Shown: piece after piece, positions 29,547 through 38,904 of the stretch | Numbering within the stretch: the stretch's first letter is position 1 | Layout of the letters: every line of letters begins with the position of its first letter | Assembly (NCBI RefSeq): GCF_014647215.1 | Contig: NZ_BMOT01000001.1 | Location: 620,001-684,000, forward strand | Reading direction: 5' to 3' | DNA length: 64,000 nt | Origin: Shewanella aestuarii | Lineage (GTDB): Bacteria; Pseudomonadota; Gammaproteobacteria; Enterobacterales; Shewanellaceae | The notes under the pieces: generated by a model | Database searches by the model: none | What the model saw: the letters and a program-made list of their open reading frames with translations, nothing else | Told to the model about the DNA's origin: nothing | Translations under genes and position numbers: made by a program

Positions 29547-29684
29547 CGCACTTTATTACTGCAAAATTTACAGTTCATCGAATCAATTGAATGCATCATA
29601 AGCTAACCGATATCAAATTGCTTTTGCTTGGCTCACATAATTTCAGAGTAACTTTCCTGCAAACATAAATACAACTGCTGGTGT

Positions 29685-30179
29685 TTAAGCGCATATTTGC
29701 ATGGTTTGGCTTATTTGACGCTGCCGTTCTAATTGTTCAACAAAATGCATATCTTCTAATAGTTCTGGAGAAACCTGATTATTTTCGTATTTTGATTTAA
29801 TGAGTACACTGGTGTTACTCAGCACTTGAGCTATTCCATCTTGATGTTTGCCACGAATAACCATGGCTTCTGGAGATAAATTTTGTTGCAAGTGAAATTG
29901 ACGTAAACCATGTGAGTGAAATACTAAAGAATTATCCTTGTGTTGGCTGCTTGTAGAGAGATCGTCTACTAGTGCTTGCGGCTGTGGTAACTCAAATTTT
30001 TTATACAGTTTTTGATTAATTGTCAGATCTTTATCAAATTGAAATTGTGCCATGTCACTGCTATCGGCAGAAAGTAGCGCTAACAACAAGGCAAATTCAC
30101 CCCGACGTTGGTGCTCAACCGCAGCATTCAAACGACTGCCTAGCTGTAATTCATTTATCAGCAGTGACTCAATTTGCAT
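29685..30179 (-). CDS. VC2046/SO_2500 family protein
   Basis: A 164-residue protein with LLINELQLGSRLNAAVEHQRRGEFALLLALLSADSSDMAQF near the N-terminus, which I recognise as the family named after Vibrio VC2046 and Shewanella SO_2500. No signal peptide, membrane helix or catalytic motif is visible. Function is unknown. It is divergent from the tRNA-Tyr cluster. Confidence 0.75.
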   Translation of the reverse strand: MQIESLLINELQLGSRLNAAVEHQRRGEFALLLALLSADSSDMAQFQFDKDLTINQKLYKKFELPQPQALVDDLSTSSQHKDNSLVFHSHGLRQFHLQQNLSPEAMVIRGKHQDGIAQVLSNTSVLIKSKYENNQVSPELLEDMHFVEQLERQRQISQTMQICA

Positions 30180-30304
30180 ATAAAAACAACACTATTACGA
30201 CTCAATGCTATTTTATCGACCAATCGCACTATAACTTTAATAAAATTTTCATTTTTTGGCTTTACATATAATAGGATTCTGTCTACTATGGCGGCCGCAA
30301 TTGA

Positions 30305-30389
30305 GGAGGGGTTCCCGAGTGGCCAAAGGGATCAGACTGTAAATCTGACGGCTCAGCCTTCGAAGGTTCGAATCCTTCTCCCTCCACCA
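30305..30389 (+). tRNA. tRNA-Tyr (GTA), copy 1
   Basis: 85 bases, class II fold: acceptor GGAGGGG paired with CTCCCTCC-region, anticodon loop CTGTAAA giving GTA, long variable arm, T-loop GTTCGAATC, encoded CCA. A TATAAT hexamer at 30267-30272 may be the promoter -10. Confidence 0.97.
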
Positions 30390-30428
30390 TTTGCGATGTA
30401 AATTTAGATAGACGAAAAAGAAATTCGT

Positions 30429-30513
30429 GGAGGGGTTCCCGAGTGGCCAAAGGGATCAGACTGTAAATCTGACGGCTCAGCCTTCGAAGGTTCGAATCCT
30501 TCTCCCTCCACCA
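30429..30513 (+). tRNA. tRNA-Tyr (GTA), copy 2
   Basis: Sequence identical to copy 1 over all 85 bases, separated from it by 39 bases. Presumably co-transcribed. Confidence 0.97.
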
Positions 30514-30541
30514 TCTTTCTTGCTTATTTATCTATCTCAGT

Positions 30542-30626
30542 GGAGGGGTTCCCGAGTGGCCAAAGGGATCAGACTGTAAATCTGACGGCTCAGCCTTCGA
30601 AGGTTCGAATCCTTCTCCCTCCACCA
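30542..30626 (+). tRNA. tRNA-Tyr (GTA), copy 3
   Basis: Sequence identical to copies 1 and 2, separated from copy 2 by 28 bases. No clear terminator hairpin follows. Confidence 0.97.
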
Positions 30627-30806
30627 CTTTACATCTTAATTTGTACTTCATTTCTCCCTATCTGTTATTTTCATTTTTATTCAGTTTTGTTTATCACCCT
30701 TTTGAGTTAAAACTCACTCATCTTATGTTGCTGTTTATTTGTCGCTAGGTTTCATTGGCTTTTTTCTTTAATATTAAGTTATTAATAATCAAAATGAGAA
30801 AATACC

Positions 30807-31880
30807 ATGCCGTCGAATTGGGTTAACCTGGCCATTGCCAAAATTGATGCCGATTATCAGCGTTCTGCTGACACTCACCTTATTAAGCTCGATTTACCAA
30901 ACCTTCGCGGCATTGATATTTATCTTAAAGATGAAAGCACTCATCCAACGGGCAGTTTGAAACATAGATTAGCCCGTTCACTTTTCCTTTATGCTTTATG
31001 TAACGGCTGGATTAATGAAACCACCACCATTATTGAATCATCCTCTGGCAGTACTGCGGTTTCTGAAGCCTACTTTGCACGGTTAATTGGCCTGCCCTTT
31101 ATTGCGGTTATGCCAAAATCAACCGCAAAAAAGAAGATTCAACAAATCGAGTTTTACGGGGGAAAATGTCATTTTGTCGACAGTAGCAATCAAATATATG
31201 CAGAGTCAGAACGCCTTGCAAAAGAGCTAAATGGCCATTATATGGATCAATTTACTTTTGCAGAAAGAGCCACTGACTGGCGCGGTAACAACAATATTGC
31301 CGATTCGATTTTCATCCAAATGCAGCGCGAGCCACACCCTATTCCACATTGGATTGTAATGAGTCCTGGTACAGGCGGCACATCTGCCACTATTGGACGC
31401 TATATTCGCTATCAACAACTTTCAACTCAACTATGTGTTGTCGACCCAGAAAACTCGGTTTTTTATGATTATTTTCATAGTGGCGATAAGTCGTTAACGG
31501 GCACATCAGGCAGTAAAATAGAAGGTATTGGCCGGCCAAGAGTAGAACCTTCATTTATTGCAGGGGTTGTTGATGAAATGCAAAAAGTTCCGGATGCGGC
31601 ATCTATAGCAACGATTCAATGGCTAGAATGCTTAATTGGCCGCAAAACGGGTGCCTCTACAGGAACCAATCTTTATGGCGCATTGCAATTAGCCACACGA
31701 ATGCAAGATGAGGGTCAAGAAGGATCTATTGTTACTTTGATTTGCGATGCTGGGGAGAGGTATTTAGACACCTATTACAATTCGCAGTGGATTGACGATA
31801 ACATTGGCTGCTTCAAGCAGTTTGAAGCCCAATTAGGTGAATTCAATCAAACCGGTCGACTGAGCAAATTTGATTGTTAG
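30807..31880 (+). CDS. PLP-dependent cysteine synthase-like enzyme (Cds1-type cysteine desulfhydrase candidate)
   Basis: A 357-residue fold-type II PLP enzyme. The cofactor Lys is Lys52 in [30 protein letters not shown] binds substrate and the phosphate loop is [14 protein letters not shown]. Compared with CysK/CysM it has a shorter N-terminus, TGSLKHR instead of the usual SVKDR, and C-terminal [13 protein letters not shown]. This pattern fits the group named L-cysteine desulfhydrase Cds1, which releases sulfide from cysteine. Substrate choice cannot be read from sequence. No cys genes are adjacent. Confidence 0.8.
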   Translation: MPSNWVNLAIAKIDADYQRSADTHLIKLDLPNLRGIDIYLKDESTHPTGSLKHRLARSLFLYALCNGWINETTTIIESSSGSTAVSEAYFARLIGLPFIAVMPKSTAKKKIQQIEFYGGKCHFVDSSNQIYAESERLAKELNGHYMDQFTFAERATDWRGNNNIADSIFIQMQREPHPIPHWIVMSPGTGGTSATIGRYIRYQQLSTQLCVVDPENSVFYDYFHSGDKSLTGTSGSKIEGIGRPRVEPSFIAGVVDEMQKVPDAASIATIQWLECLIGRKTGASTGTNLYGALQLATRMQDEGQEGSIVTLICDAGERYLDTYYNSQWIDDNIGCFKQFEAQLGEFNQTGRLSKFDC

Positions 31881-32059
31881 TCTTAGGTAAGCAGTTATTT
31901 TTATAAGAAAAGACCATATTTGTTTCAATAAGGTCCAAATAACATTATAAATCGGCATTAGCCTAACAAATAGGCTAATGCATTATGTATGTTATTGACT
32001 ATTTTGAAGTTAAAAAGCGGTGTGATATTTGTTCAGATGCTGATTGCGAATAAAGGATG

Positions 32060-32728
32060 TTAATCAATATTCAAATATTTGTGGGTTTGAATCGATAAAC
32101 GCCAATTTCTGGCTATACAGACTTTCATTGCCAGTTCAGTTGCCCTAGGTTTTTGACTAATAGGCTGCAAACAGATGGTTTTAGCGGTTAAGTCTACGCC
32201 ACTAAGCAGCAAATCCAATTCTTCAATGTGTTTATCTGTTGCAATAGGATGCTTAATTTCATTCGCACGTTCAAGTGCTTGAGGCAATACTTTGTAACCG
32301 CCCTTCATGTTGATTTTTGGCGATACCGTGACCCAAGCATCGACATGACATTTGACTTCAAATGTACCCGAGGTTTCAATCTGCACACTGTAATGAGCCT
32401 CAATTAATTGCTCAGTTAATTCGGTTAAATCATATAGGCAAGGCTCGCCACCAGTAATAACCACATGTTTCGCTGTAAAACCTTTACTATTAAATGCCGC
32501 AATTAAGCTTTTTCCATCATGATCAGCCCAGCGACCAATAGTGCCATCAACGGTAATCACTTGTTCTGGTGACACTTTGTTTTCAATTAATACATCCCAT
32601 GTTTGTTTTGTATCACACCAAGAGCAGCCAACCGGGCAGCTTTGTAAACGAACAAAAAGTGCCGGTACGCCAGTAAAAATGCCTTCACCTTGGATCGTTT
32701 CAAATACTTCATTTACGGGATAATTCAT
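32060..32728 (-). CDS. queE: 7-carboxy-7-deazaguanine synthase
   Basis: A 222-residue radical SAM enzyme of the queuosine pathway, converting 6-carboxytetrahydropterin to 7-carboxy-7-deazaguanine. The cluster motif CPVGCSWC (CxxxCxxC) lies in the N-terminal part after FETIQGEGIFTGVPALFVRL; GGEPCLY and IETSGTF follow. Length matches the E. coli-like form. Divergent from queC, with which it shares a 171-base promoter region. Confidence 0.94.
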   Translation of the reverse strand: MNYPVNEVFETIQGEGIFTGVPALFVRLQSCPVGCSWCDTKQTWDVLIENKVSPEQVITVDGTIGRWADHDGKSLIAAFNSKGFTAKHVVITGGEPCLYDLTELTEQLIEAHYSVQIETSGTFEVKCHVDAWVTVSPKINMKGGYKVLPQALERANEIKHPIATDKHIEELDLLLSGVDLTAKTICLQPISQKPRATELAMKVCIARNWRLSIQTHKYLNID

Positions 32729-32899
32729 TGTTCACCAGCTTTCATTTATTGGGGCGGCATTTATAGTGTATTTCAAGTTCAGTATCAAGGAAACTGCTCG
32801 ATAAAGGCGCATTAATTTTGCTATTACTGGAAACACTGCGATAAAATAGTCATTCATGGCACCAATCATTCTCGTTAGTTTCTCATTAGGTTAATACTC

Positions 32900-33616
32900 A
32901 TGTCACAAGCATCTTCATCGCCTACCAAAGCATTAGTCGTTTTTAGCGGCGGACAAGACTCAACTACCTGCCTTATTCAGGCCCTTGCTGAATATGATGA
33001 AGTGCATGGGATCACCTTTGACTACGGTCAGCGACACAGGCAAGAAATTGATGTGGCAAAAAAATTAGCCGCGCAGCTTAAACTTGCAAGCCACAAGGTC
33101 TTAGACACCACCTTGTTAAATGAATTAGCAATATCGGCACTGACACGAGATTCAATACCGGTATCCCATGAGTTAATGAACAATGGGTTACCCAATACTT
33201 TTGTCCCAGGTAGAAATATTTTATTTCTCACTTTAGCTGGTGTTTACGCCTATCAGTTAGGATGTGATGCGATTATTACTGGTGTGTGTGAAACCGACTT
33301 TTCTGGTTATCCTGATTGTCGCAATGAGTTTGTACAATCAATGCAGCATAGTTTAGCCTTGGGTATGGATAAGCCGGTAAAAATCATTACGCCATTAATG
33401 TGGCTAAATAAAGCCGAAACCTGGGCTTTAGCCGATAAATATCAACATTTAGACTTAATAAAACAACAAACATTGACCTGTTATAACGGAATAGTTGGCG
33501 ATGGGTGTAAAGATTGTCCGTCATGTTTGTTACGTCAACGCGGTTTAGATGATTATTTACAAAACGCTGACCAGGTTATGCAATCTTTAAACGCAAAAGT
33601 GCATTCAGTAAAATAG
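32900..33616 (+). CDS. queC: 7-cyano-7-deazaguanine synthase
   Basis: A 238-residue enzyme converting 7-carboxy-7-deazaguanine to preQ0 with ATP and ammonia. The PP-loop [11 protein letters not shown] is at residues 15-25, and the C-terminal zinc site is formed by four Cys in [28 protein letters not shown] and [14 protein letters not shown] are family segments. It is followed after 9 bases by the rhombosortase gene. Confidence 0.96.
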   Translation: MSQASSSPTKALVVFSGGQDSTTCLIQALAEYDEVHGITFDYGQRHRQEIDVAKKLAAQLKLASHKVLDTTLLNELAISALTRDSIPVSHELMNNGLPNTFVPGRNILFLTLAGVYAYQLGCDAIITGVCETDFSGYPDCRNEFVQSMQHSLALGMDKPVKIITPLMWLNKAETWALADKYQHLDLIKQQTLTCYNGIVGDGCKDCPSCLLRQRGLDDYLQNADQVMQSLNAKVHSVK

Positions 33617-33625
33617 AGGTTTTTG

Positions 33626-34249
33626 ATGGCTAAAGCACCAGTATCGACCATAAAGCCAAGTCATTTTTCGCTGATTATTAGTTTAATTAGTATGGTGCTG
33701 TTCGCATTAGCTATGACCTCCCCAATGATTATCGATACCTACTCGATATTCAAATTCGAGCATGACGCCATCACTAACGGACAAGTTTGGCGTATTTTTA
33801 CTGGTAATTTTTTACATACCAATGCTTGGCATTTAACTATGAATTTGGCGGGTTTATGGGTCATAGTGTTATTACATGAATTGCATTACAAAAGGCACAC
33901 TCCAAAACTGGCTTTGCTGTTTATTAGCCTTTGTATATTCGAAGGCGTTGGCCTTTATATATTTTATCCTGAGTTAAAGTCTTATGTAGGTTTAAGTGGT
34001 GTACTACATGGGTTATTTACTTTTGGGGCAATTATGGATATTCGCAAAGGCTTGTTCTCAGGGTACCTATTGCTTCTGGGCGTGATCGCTAAAGTCGCTT
34101 ATGAGCAATATTTTGGCGCAAGTAATGGGATGACTGAACTGATCAATGCCAGAGTAGCAACTGAATCGCATCTTGTTGGTGTTATTGCTGGGTTAATTTG
34201 TGCTTTGTTTTGGAGTTTTGTTGCTTATCGCTTCAGATATAGAAAATAA
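33626..34249 (+). CDS. rrtA: rhombosortase (rhomboid-like serine protease)
   Basis: A 207-residue membrane protein with six or so helices. The start is the ATG at 33626; a TTG one codon earlier is ignored. The rhomboid core is seen: WRIFTGNFLHTNAWHLTMNLAGLWV, the nucleophile Ser in GLSGVLHG (about residue 122) and the catalytic His in ATESHLVG (about residue 181). The short form and the ESHLVG motif mark the rhombosortase subgroup, which processes GlyGly-CTERM proteins in type II secreting marine bacteria. No such substrate is encoded in this window. Confidence 0.88.
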   Translation: MAKAPVSTIKPSHFSLIISLISMVLFALAMTSPMIIDTYSIFKFEHDAITNGQVWRIFTGNFLHTNAWHLTMNLAGLWVIVLLHELHYKRHTPKLALLFISLCIFEGVGLYIFYPELKSYVGLSGVLHGLFTFGAIMDIRKGLFSGYLLLLGVIAKVAYEQYFGASNGMTELINARVATESHLVGVIAGLICALFWSFVAYRFRYRK

Positions 34250-34250
34250 T

Positions 34251-35138
34251 TTATTTCAGTCTAGCTAAGCGAGCACTGATTGCTTGCTGCAGCGCTATTT
34301 TTTGTTCATCAGTTCCACAATACTCAGCAAAACCTAGTCCTTCACCATAGGGATTCACTTGAGTGGCCAAATTAACTACACGGTAACAGTAATCACCTTG
34401 CTTAACGATTCTATTAGGATCTAATCTGTGATTGTAACTATGGGGTTGGCTCAAATCTTGGTTTTGCTGTATTTCAATAAAGTCGATATCGTGATCCATC
34501 TCGCTCATAGAACCTACCTTATTTATTGAAGCTGTTTGCTGCCCCACCAGAGCAGCAAATTCCTGTTCATTCATCTGCTGTAAAAATTGCCTTGATGCAC
34601 TTCTAATATCTTCTGATGTTAGGTTTGATGGCGCCCCAGAGCTTTTATCAACCTGGGGCAATGTATTAGATTGCTCCTCCTTGAGTTCAGTTTGCGGTGC
34701 TTTATTCTGCGGTATAGCTTTATCGGTTACCTCAGCCTCATTGGGCATAATATTCTTTTTTACTGGCTCTGTTGTCGTTGGAAAACTTGGTGTCGGCTCA
34801 ATTAAGTCAGGTTGAGTATTCAATTGCTGCACAGCAATATCACTTAACGGCTTATCTGGGATCTCGTTAGCCTTTTCTTTAATCGGCTTGGCAGCATTCA
34901 CCATGGCTTCATATTGTTCAGTGGTAATGATGTAACTGTTAATTTTTACACCATCTGTTTTTATTGTTAATCCCTGTTTTCGTTGTTGATGGCTTTGTTG
35001 CCAAAACAGCCCCAAAATTCCGAACAATATAATGTGGATAATAATGGCCACTGTAATAGGTTTAACTAACCCGCCATGGCCTCTGGTGATGACGACATAG
35101 GTTCCATCGTTATTTTTAAGCTTTTTATCTTTATCCAT
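34251..35138 (-). CDS. unrecognised anchored periplasmic protein, TonB/TolA-like layout
   Basis: A 295-residue protein of unknown function. It has a short basic cytoplasmic start, one transmembrane helix at about residues 27-47, and a long linker rich in Pro, Gln, Thr and Glu (about 95-170). A conserved-looking C-terminal domain follows (about 235-295) with GDYCYRVVNL and FAEYCG, whose two Cys could form a disulfide. The layout recalls TonB or TolA, but no TonB C-terminal motif is seen. It is convergent with the rhombosortase gene; the two stops are almost adjacent and no hairpin lies between them. Confidence 0.6.
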   Translation of the reverse strand: MDKDKKLKNNDGTYVVITRGHGGLVKPITVAIIIHIILFGILGLFWQQSHQQRKQGLTIKTDGVKINSYIITTEQYEAMVNAAKPIKEKANEIPDKPLSDIAVQQLNTQPDLIEPTPSFPTTTEPVKKNIMPNEAEVTDKAIPQNKAPQTELKEEQSNTLPQVDKSSGAPSNLTSEDIRSASRQFLQQMNEQEFAALVGQQTASINKVGSMSEMDHDIDFIEIQQNQDLSQPHSYNHRLDPNRIVKQGDYCYRVVNLATQVNPYGEGLGFAEYCGTDEQKIALQQAISARLARLK

Positions 35139-35399
35139 AATCGCGGTTATCTAAAAATATCCTTATAGGTCAGTCATCTCATATCTAAATATATGACAAG
35201 ACTATCCAATTCTGCAAAAACAATAATGCCAATAAATTTGAATATTAAACGGGTATAAAGTTCAGCTCGATTAAAAAATTTTGATGCTGATGGCAATTCA
35301 ACACAGATTCAGCTTACACCTGTACGCTAACTGTGGTTTTTTATTTCATCCCCTGTTAGACTGGCAACGTATTTTACGCGATTAATAAGTAATAACACT

Positions 35400-36080
35400 A
35401 TGGCAATAGTTTCAGACACAATAATCAACGACTCAAGTTCCAAAAACATTTCCGATTACAGCCTGAAAGAGGAACTGGCTAATGCAGTTTCCCATGGAGT
35501 TGGGGTGTTAGCTGGAATTATGGGATTAGTATTCATGCTAACTCATGCAAGGGATGATCTAAATTTCGCTCAGTTAAGCGGTATAATTATTTATGGCGCC
35601 AGTATTATTGTGTTGTTTTTAGCCTCTACTTTATATCACTCGAGCCGTACACTTGTATGGCGAAAACGTTTTAAAATGGCTGATCACTGCGCAATTTATA
35701 CATTAATTGCAGGTACCTATACGCCATTAATGTTGATTACGCTACAAGATGACAATGCATTAACCATTTTAACCGCAATATGGTGTTTAGCCCTAGGTGG
35801 CATTGTCTTCAAAACCCTGTTTATCGGCCGTTTTAAAGTATTCAGTTTAGTTTTGTATTTACTTATGGGCTGGCTTTGCGTCACGGTAATGCAAGATCTT
35901 ATTGCCAATATGAGTAAAACCAGTTTTAACTTACTGATAAGTGGTGGCTTGTCATATAGTTTAGGGGTATTTTTTTACGCAAATAAAAAAATTCCTTACA
36001 ATCATGCTATCTGGCATTTATTTGTACTTGGTGGTGCTTTCGCACACTTTTTTTGCATCTACCTAATTGTGACTCATTAA
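35400..36080 (+). CDS. trhA: TrhA/hemolysin III family (PAQR) membrane protein
   Basis: A 226-residue protein with seven predicted helices. PAQR landmarks are present: ELANAVSHGVGVLAG at the start of helix 1, STLYHS after helix 2, MADHCAIYTLIAGTYTP, and a His-containing last helix region AIWHLFVLGGAFAHFF. These His, Ser and Asp residues form the metal site in this superfamily. E. coli YqfA/TrhA belongs here and affects membrane energetics. It is an orphan gene with AT-rich flanks. Confidence 0.9.
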   Translation: MAIVSDTIINDSSSKNISDYSLKEELANAVSHGVGVLAGIMGLVFMLTHARDDLNFAQLSGIIIYGASIIVLFLASTLYHSSRTLVWRKRFKMADHCAIYTLIAGTYTPLMLITLQDDNALTILTAIWCLALGGIVFKTLFIGRFKVFSLVLYLLMGWLCVTVMQDLIANMSKTSFNLLISGGLSYSLGVFFYANKKIPYNHAIWHLFVLGGAFAHFFCIYLIVTH

Positions 36081-36428
36081 GTCTTTTGAACTAGGCAGGT
36101 TGAATTTTGAGCTAGTTAAAAACGTTTAAATTGAGGCGAATGAATTGATGGCTTATTCATCTTAATAAAAGCTATTCTACAAAGATTAAATCGATTTAGC
36201 TGCTTTATTAATGTACATCAACCCCTTACGAATAAGAACTGCACCACAATGCCTCTTATGGTGAGCTGGCAACAGAGTATTTACTGCAAAACAAGCTGGC
36301 TATTTCAATTTATCTAGCTTTAATCTTGTCAAACTCATCCGCTGTTTAGCTATTAAGCTCGCTTATCTGCTAGGCAAGTTTCTTTTTTTAATGCAAAATC
36401 AATCATCCGTTTCCAAACATACAATAAT
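36081..36428. other. intergenic region
   Basis: No gene or recognisable element is seen in these 348 bases between trhA and the alkyltransferase-like gene. Confidence 0.4.
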
Positions 36429-36782
36429 ATGTATTCTGATCATAAATGGACCGCTGTAGAAAAAATCTCATTCGTGGTGAATATCATTCCTGTAGGAAAG
36501 GTTTTACCTTACGGTAAAGTAGCTGATTTAGCAGGATTGCCTGGTCGTGCTAGATTTGTGTCGAGGGCACTTAAGCTTGCCCCTTCTGAGGCCAATTTAC
36601 CCTGGCATAGAGTGATCAATTCAGCGGGTAAAATATCATTTCCCAAAAATAGTGATTTGTTCCAACAACAAACCGAATTATTACGATTAGAAGATATTGA
36701 AGTGAACCAGGGCAATATTTCATTGTCGAAATATTTATGGCGACCTGACATCGCAACATTAGTCATGACACTTCCTTTTTAG
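36429..36782 (+). CDS. atl: alkyltransferase-like protein (MGMT family lacking the active Cys)
   Basis: A 117-residue protein of the DNA methyltransferase C-terminal type: VGKVLPYGKVADLAGLPGRARFVSRAL is the DNA-binding wing. The active-site motif PCHRV of true MGMT reads PWHRV here, so Trp replaces the methyl-accepting Cys. That substitution defines Atl proteins, which bind O6-alkylguanine and pass it to nucleotide excision repair. E. coli YbaZ is the counterpart. The start is an ATG with weak upstream signals. Confidence 0.9.
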   Translation: MYSDHKWTAVEKISFVVNIIPVGKVLPYGKVADLAGLPGRARFVSRALKLAPSEANLPWHRVINSAGKISFPKNSDLFQQQTELLRLEDIEVNQGNISLSKYLWRPDIATLVMTLPF

Positions 36783-36809
36783 GAATTGTATTTTTTAGGA
36801 TGAAACACA

Positions 36810-37823
36810 TTGCAAAATATTTATTTAAAAACAATGCATAATGCCTTTTTATTACCATCATTCATAGCGGGCATTATTGCACTGTCTCCTGCGGTATCGG
36901 CAAATAGTGCCCCTTTGGATGCGATTCAAACCAAAGAGCCCCTAATCCCACAAGCTGACGTCACAAACATCATTGACAACAAGGTATTGTTGGCACCATT
37001 AATTCCGCAGACTGCACATTATAAGGCTTATTACGGCAGCTTTGAATTAGGTGATGCTAAATTTACTCTGCCAGCTACCGACAGCAGCTATTACAATTAT
37101 TTTTTTGAAAGTGAAGTCGGATTATTGATGTTGTCGGATGAACGAAAATTAAAAAGTGATTTCACCCTAGAAAATGGCAAATTAGTACCGTTTCGCTATG
37201 TCCATGAACGCACAGGAACTGGCAGTGAATACTCAGAGCAAACTGCATTTGCACGTTCACAAAATTTCATTCATACCATTTATAAACTCGATGCCCTAAA
37301 ACTGGATTATCAAGAGACGATCTTCGATCCTCTGATGGTACAGTTACAATTCAGAATGGATGTCATTAGTAACAAAAGACCATTGAATTATAAAATGGTC
37401 AAAGAAAAAGAAGTCGATGAATATGATTTTAAAATTATCGGTAATGAGACTATTAAAGTTGCAGGCGGCACCTTCGACACAGTGAAATTTGAGGTAGTAA
37501 GAAATAGCACTAAAAGACAAACTTTTTTCTGGATGGCACCTAAACTTGCTTATTTACCGGTGCGATTAAGCCATTTCTCAAAAGGCAGTAAACAATTAGA
37601 TATTCAATTAGCGGATTATAGCTTTGAGCATCCCATACCTGAAATTCCAAGCTTAGATCTGGCACATGAGCAAGCTTTATTCGCAGCTTATATGGCTGAA
37701 AAGGCTTTGTTGATAGAAACTGAAACCCAAGATGATCCAGATACTGATGTTAACCACCACGTCAGTCCAGATAAGTTTAGCGAAGAAGAGGTAGCAGACT
37801 TAAAAGATATGGTCATCAACTAA
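36810..37823 (+). CDS. DUF3108 domain-containing exported protein
   Basis: A 337-residue protein from a TTG at 36810 (AGGA 9 bases upstream), or 329 residues from the ATG at 36834, which lacks a good site. The N-terminus has a Sec signal (FLLPSFIAGIIALSPAVSA). The mature part matches DUF3108: YKAYYGSFELGDAKFTL, FRYVHERTG, VAGGTFDTVKFEVVR and FWMAPKLAYLPVRLSHF, a periplasmic beta-rich fold related to lipid-binding proteins. The last 60 residues are acidic. Function unknown. Confidence 0.8.
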   Translation: MQNIYLKTMHNAFLLPSFIAGIIALSPAVSANSAPLDAIQTKEPLIPQADVTNIIDNKVLLAPLIPQTAHYKAYYGSFELGDAKFTLPATDSSYYNYFFESEVGLLMLSDERKLKSDFTLENGKLVPFRYVHERTGTGSEYSEQTAFARSQNFIHTIYKLDALKLDYQETIFDPLMVQLQFRMDVISNKRPLNYKMVKEKEVDEYDFKIIGNETIKVAGGTFDTVKFEVVRNSTKRQTFFWMAPKLAYLPVRLSHFSKGSKQLDIQLADYSFEHPIPEIPSLDLAHEQALFAAYMAEKALLIETETQDDPDTDVNHHVSPDKFSEEEVADLKDMVIN

Positions 37824-37844
37824 TACATCTGAGACAGTAATAAC

Positions 37845-37869
37845 AAAGCCAGCAACTGCTGGCTTTTTT
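37845..37869. terminator. bidirectional terminator
   Basis: AAAGCCAGCA pairs with TGCTGGCTTT around a short AC loop and is followed by T6. It separates the convergent DUF3108 gene and amidotransferase gene. Confidence 0.85.
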
Positions 37870-37873
37870 GTTA

Positions 37874-38656
37874 TCAAACATTGGCTGATTTTATATCGCC
37901 TTTGTGAAATAAACGCCAATCGCCTGGAGAGAGCACTTGCCATTGCTCATTGTTGGTTAAAGGTCTTGTTGCTATCACTGTTACCACATCGTTTGGCGTT
38001 GTTTCTTTTTGAAAATCAATCACGACATCGGTATCAATCAACTTGGCCTGACCAAAAGGTGCTCTACGAGTGATATGGCATAAATTGTTGGTACAATATG
38101 CCATTAAATCAATGCCATCACTTAAGATCATATTAAATACACCTAGTGTACGAATTTCATCAGCAAGTGATGCGATATACTCAAAAACAGGTTTCATATC
38201 AGCGGGAGCGGTTTCACCAAATTGCTGCACTACTTTTTCAAGTATCCAGCAAAAAGCCATTTCGCTATCCGTGTCACCTACCGCTTGAAAACGACTGAGA
38301 TGAAATTTGCTTTCGTAATCAGTTAACTGACCATTATGGGCATAGGTCCAATAGCGGCCCCATAACTCGCGCGTGAAAGGATGTGTGTTTTCTAGAGATA
38401 CACAACCGCGATTAGCTTGGCGAATATGACTGACAACTATCTCGCTTTTAATCGGATAGGATTTTATTAATTGCGCGATATGAGATTGGCTGCTTGGGCA
38501 AGCATCTTTGAATGTGCGGCTGCCCTTACCTTCATAAAATGTGATTCCCCAACCATCGACATGGGGACCAGTAACACCGCCTCTCTCAGCCAACCCTGTG
38601 AAACTAAATACAATATCTGTGGGGATATTGGCACTCATGGCAAGTAATTCGCACAT
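37874..38656 (-). CDS. yafJ: class II glutamine amidotransferase, YafJ-like
   Basis: A 260-residue stand-alone class II amidotransferase domain. The catalytic nucleophile is Cys2 (MCELLAMS) after removal of Met1. VVSHIRQANRG, ENTHPF and YWTYAHNGQL form the glutamine pocket. The length and motifs match E. coli YafJ, whose acceptor is unknown. No synthase domain or partner is adjacent. Confidence 0.9.
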   Translation of the reverse strand: MCELLAMSANIPTDIVFSFTGLAERGGVTGPHVDGWGITFYEGKGSRTFKDACPSSQSHIAQLIKSYPIKSEIVVSHIRQANRGCVSLENTHPFTRELWGRYWTYAHNGQLTDYESKFHLSRFQAVGDTDSEMAFCWILEKVVQQFGETAPADMKPVFEYIASLADEIRTLGVFNMILSDGIDLMAYCTNNLCHITRRAPFGQAKLIDTDVVIDFQKETTPNDVVTVIATRPLTNNEQWQVLSPGDWRLFHKGDIKSANV

Positions 38657-38754
38657 TTATTAAGCCTTTTACGTTACTAAATGATCAAAACTTTATAGAT
38701 ATGCATATTGTATCTTTACTGGCAAATCAGTGGAACTAGATTGACACAATAAAA

Positions 38755-38772
38755 TTTAAACAATTGTTTGAA
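38755..38772. promoter_or_regulatory. second PsrA-type operator
   Basis: TTTAAAC-AATT-GTTTGAA is a nearly perfect inverted repeat with the AAAC-N4-GTTT core also found at 22872-22893. It lies 132 bases upstream of the second fadE start. Confidence 0.7.
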
Positions 38773-38840
38773 AAATACTTGTATTCATTGCGGCATAAGG
38801 TTAAATTTTATGTGGCACAGGTCTGACCACGGTCTATACT

Positions 38841-38856
38841 TGTGATTAAGATCAAT
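38841..38856. promoter_or_regulatory. possible CRP site before fadE
   Basis: TGTGATTAAGATCAAT keeps TGTGA-N6-TCA of the CRP consensus with two mismatches at the right end. It lies 48 bases upstream of the fadE start, consistent with carbon-source control of beta-oxidation. Motif only. Confidence 0.45.
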
Positions 38857-38904
38857 AAAAATTAGCCTTTCACACAATGGAACTGGCTTTAAGGAGAGAG
38901 TAAA

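Noticed and set aside
30305..30626. Regularly spaced identical repeats resembling a CRISPR array
   Set aside because: The 85-base units are tRNA-Tyr genes with cloverleaf structure and CCA ends; spacers are short and unequal.
36800..36841. 13-codon frame with an AGGA site just before the DUF3108 gene
   Set aside because: It overlaps the proposed TTG start of that gene in another frame; possible leader peptide, but no attenuator or conserved codons are visible.
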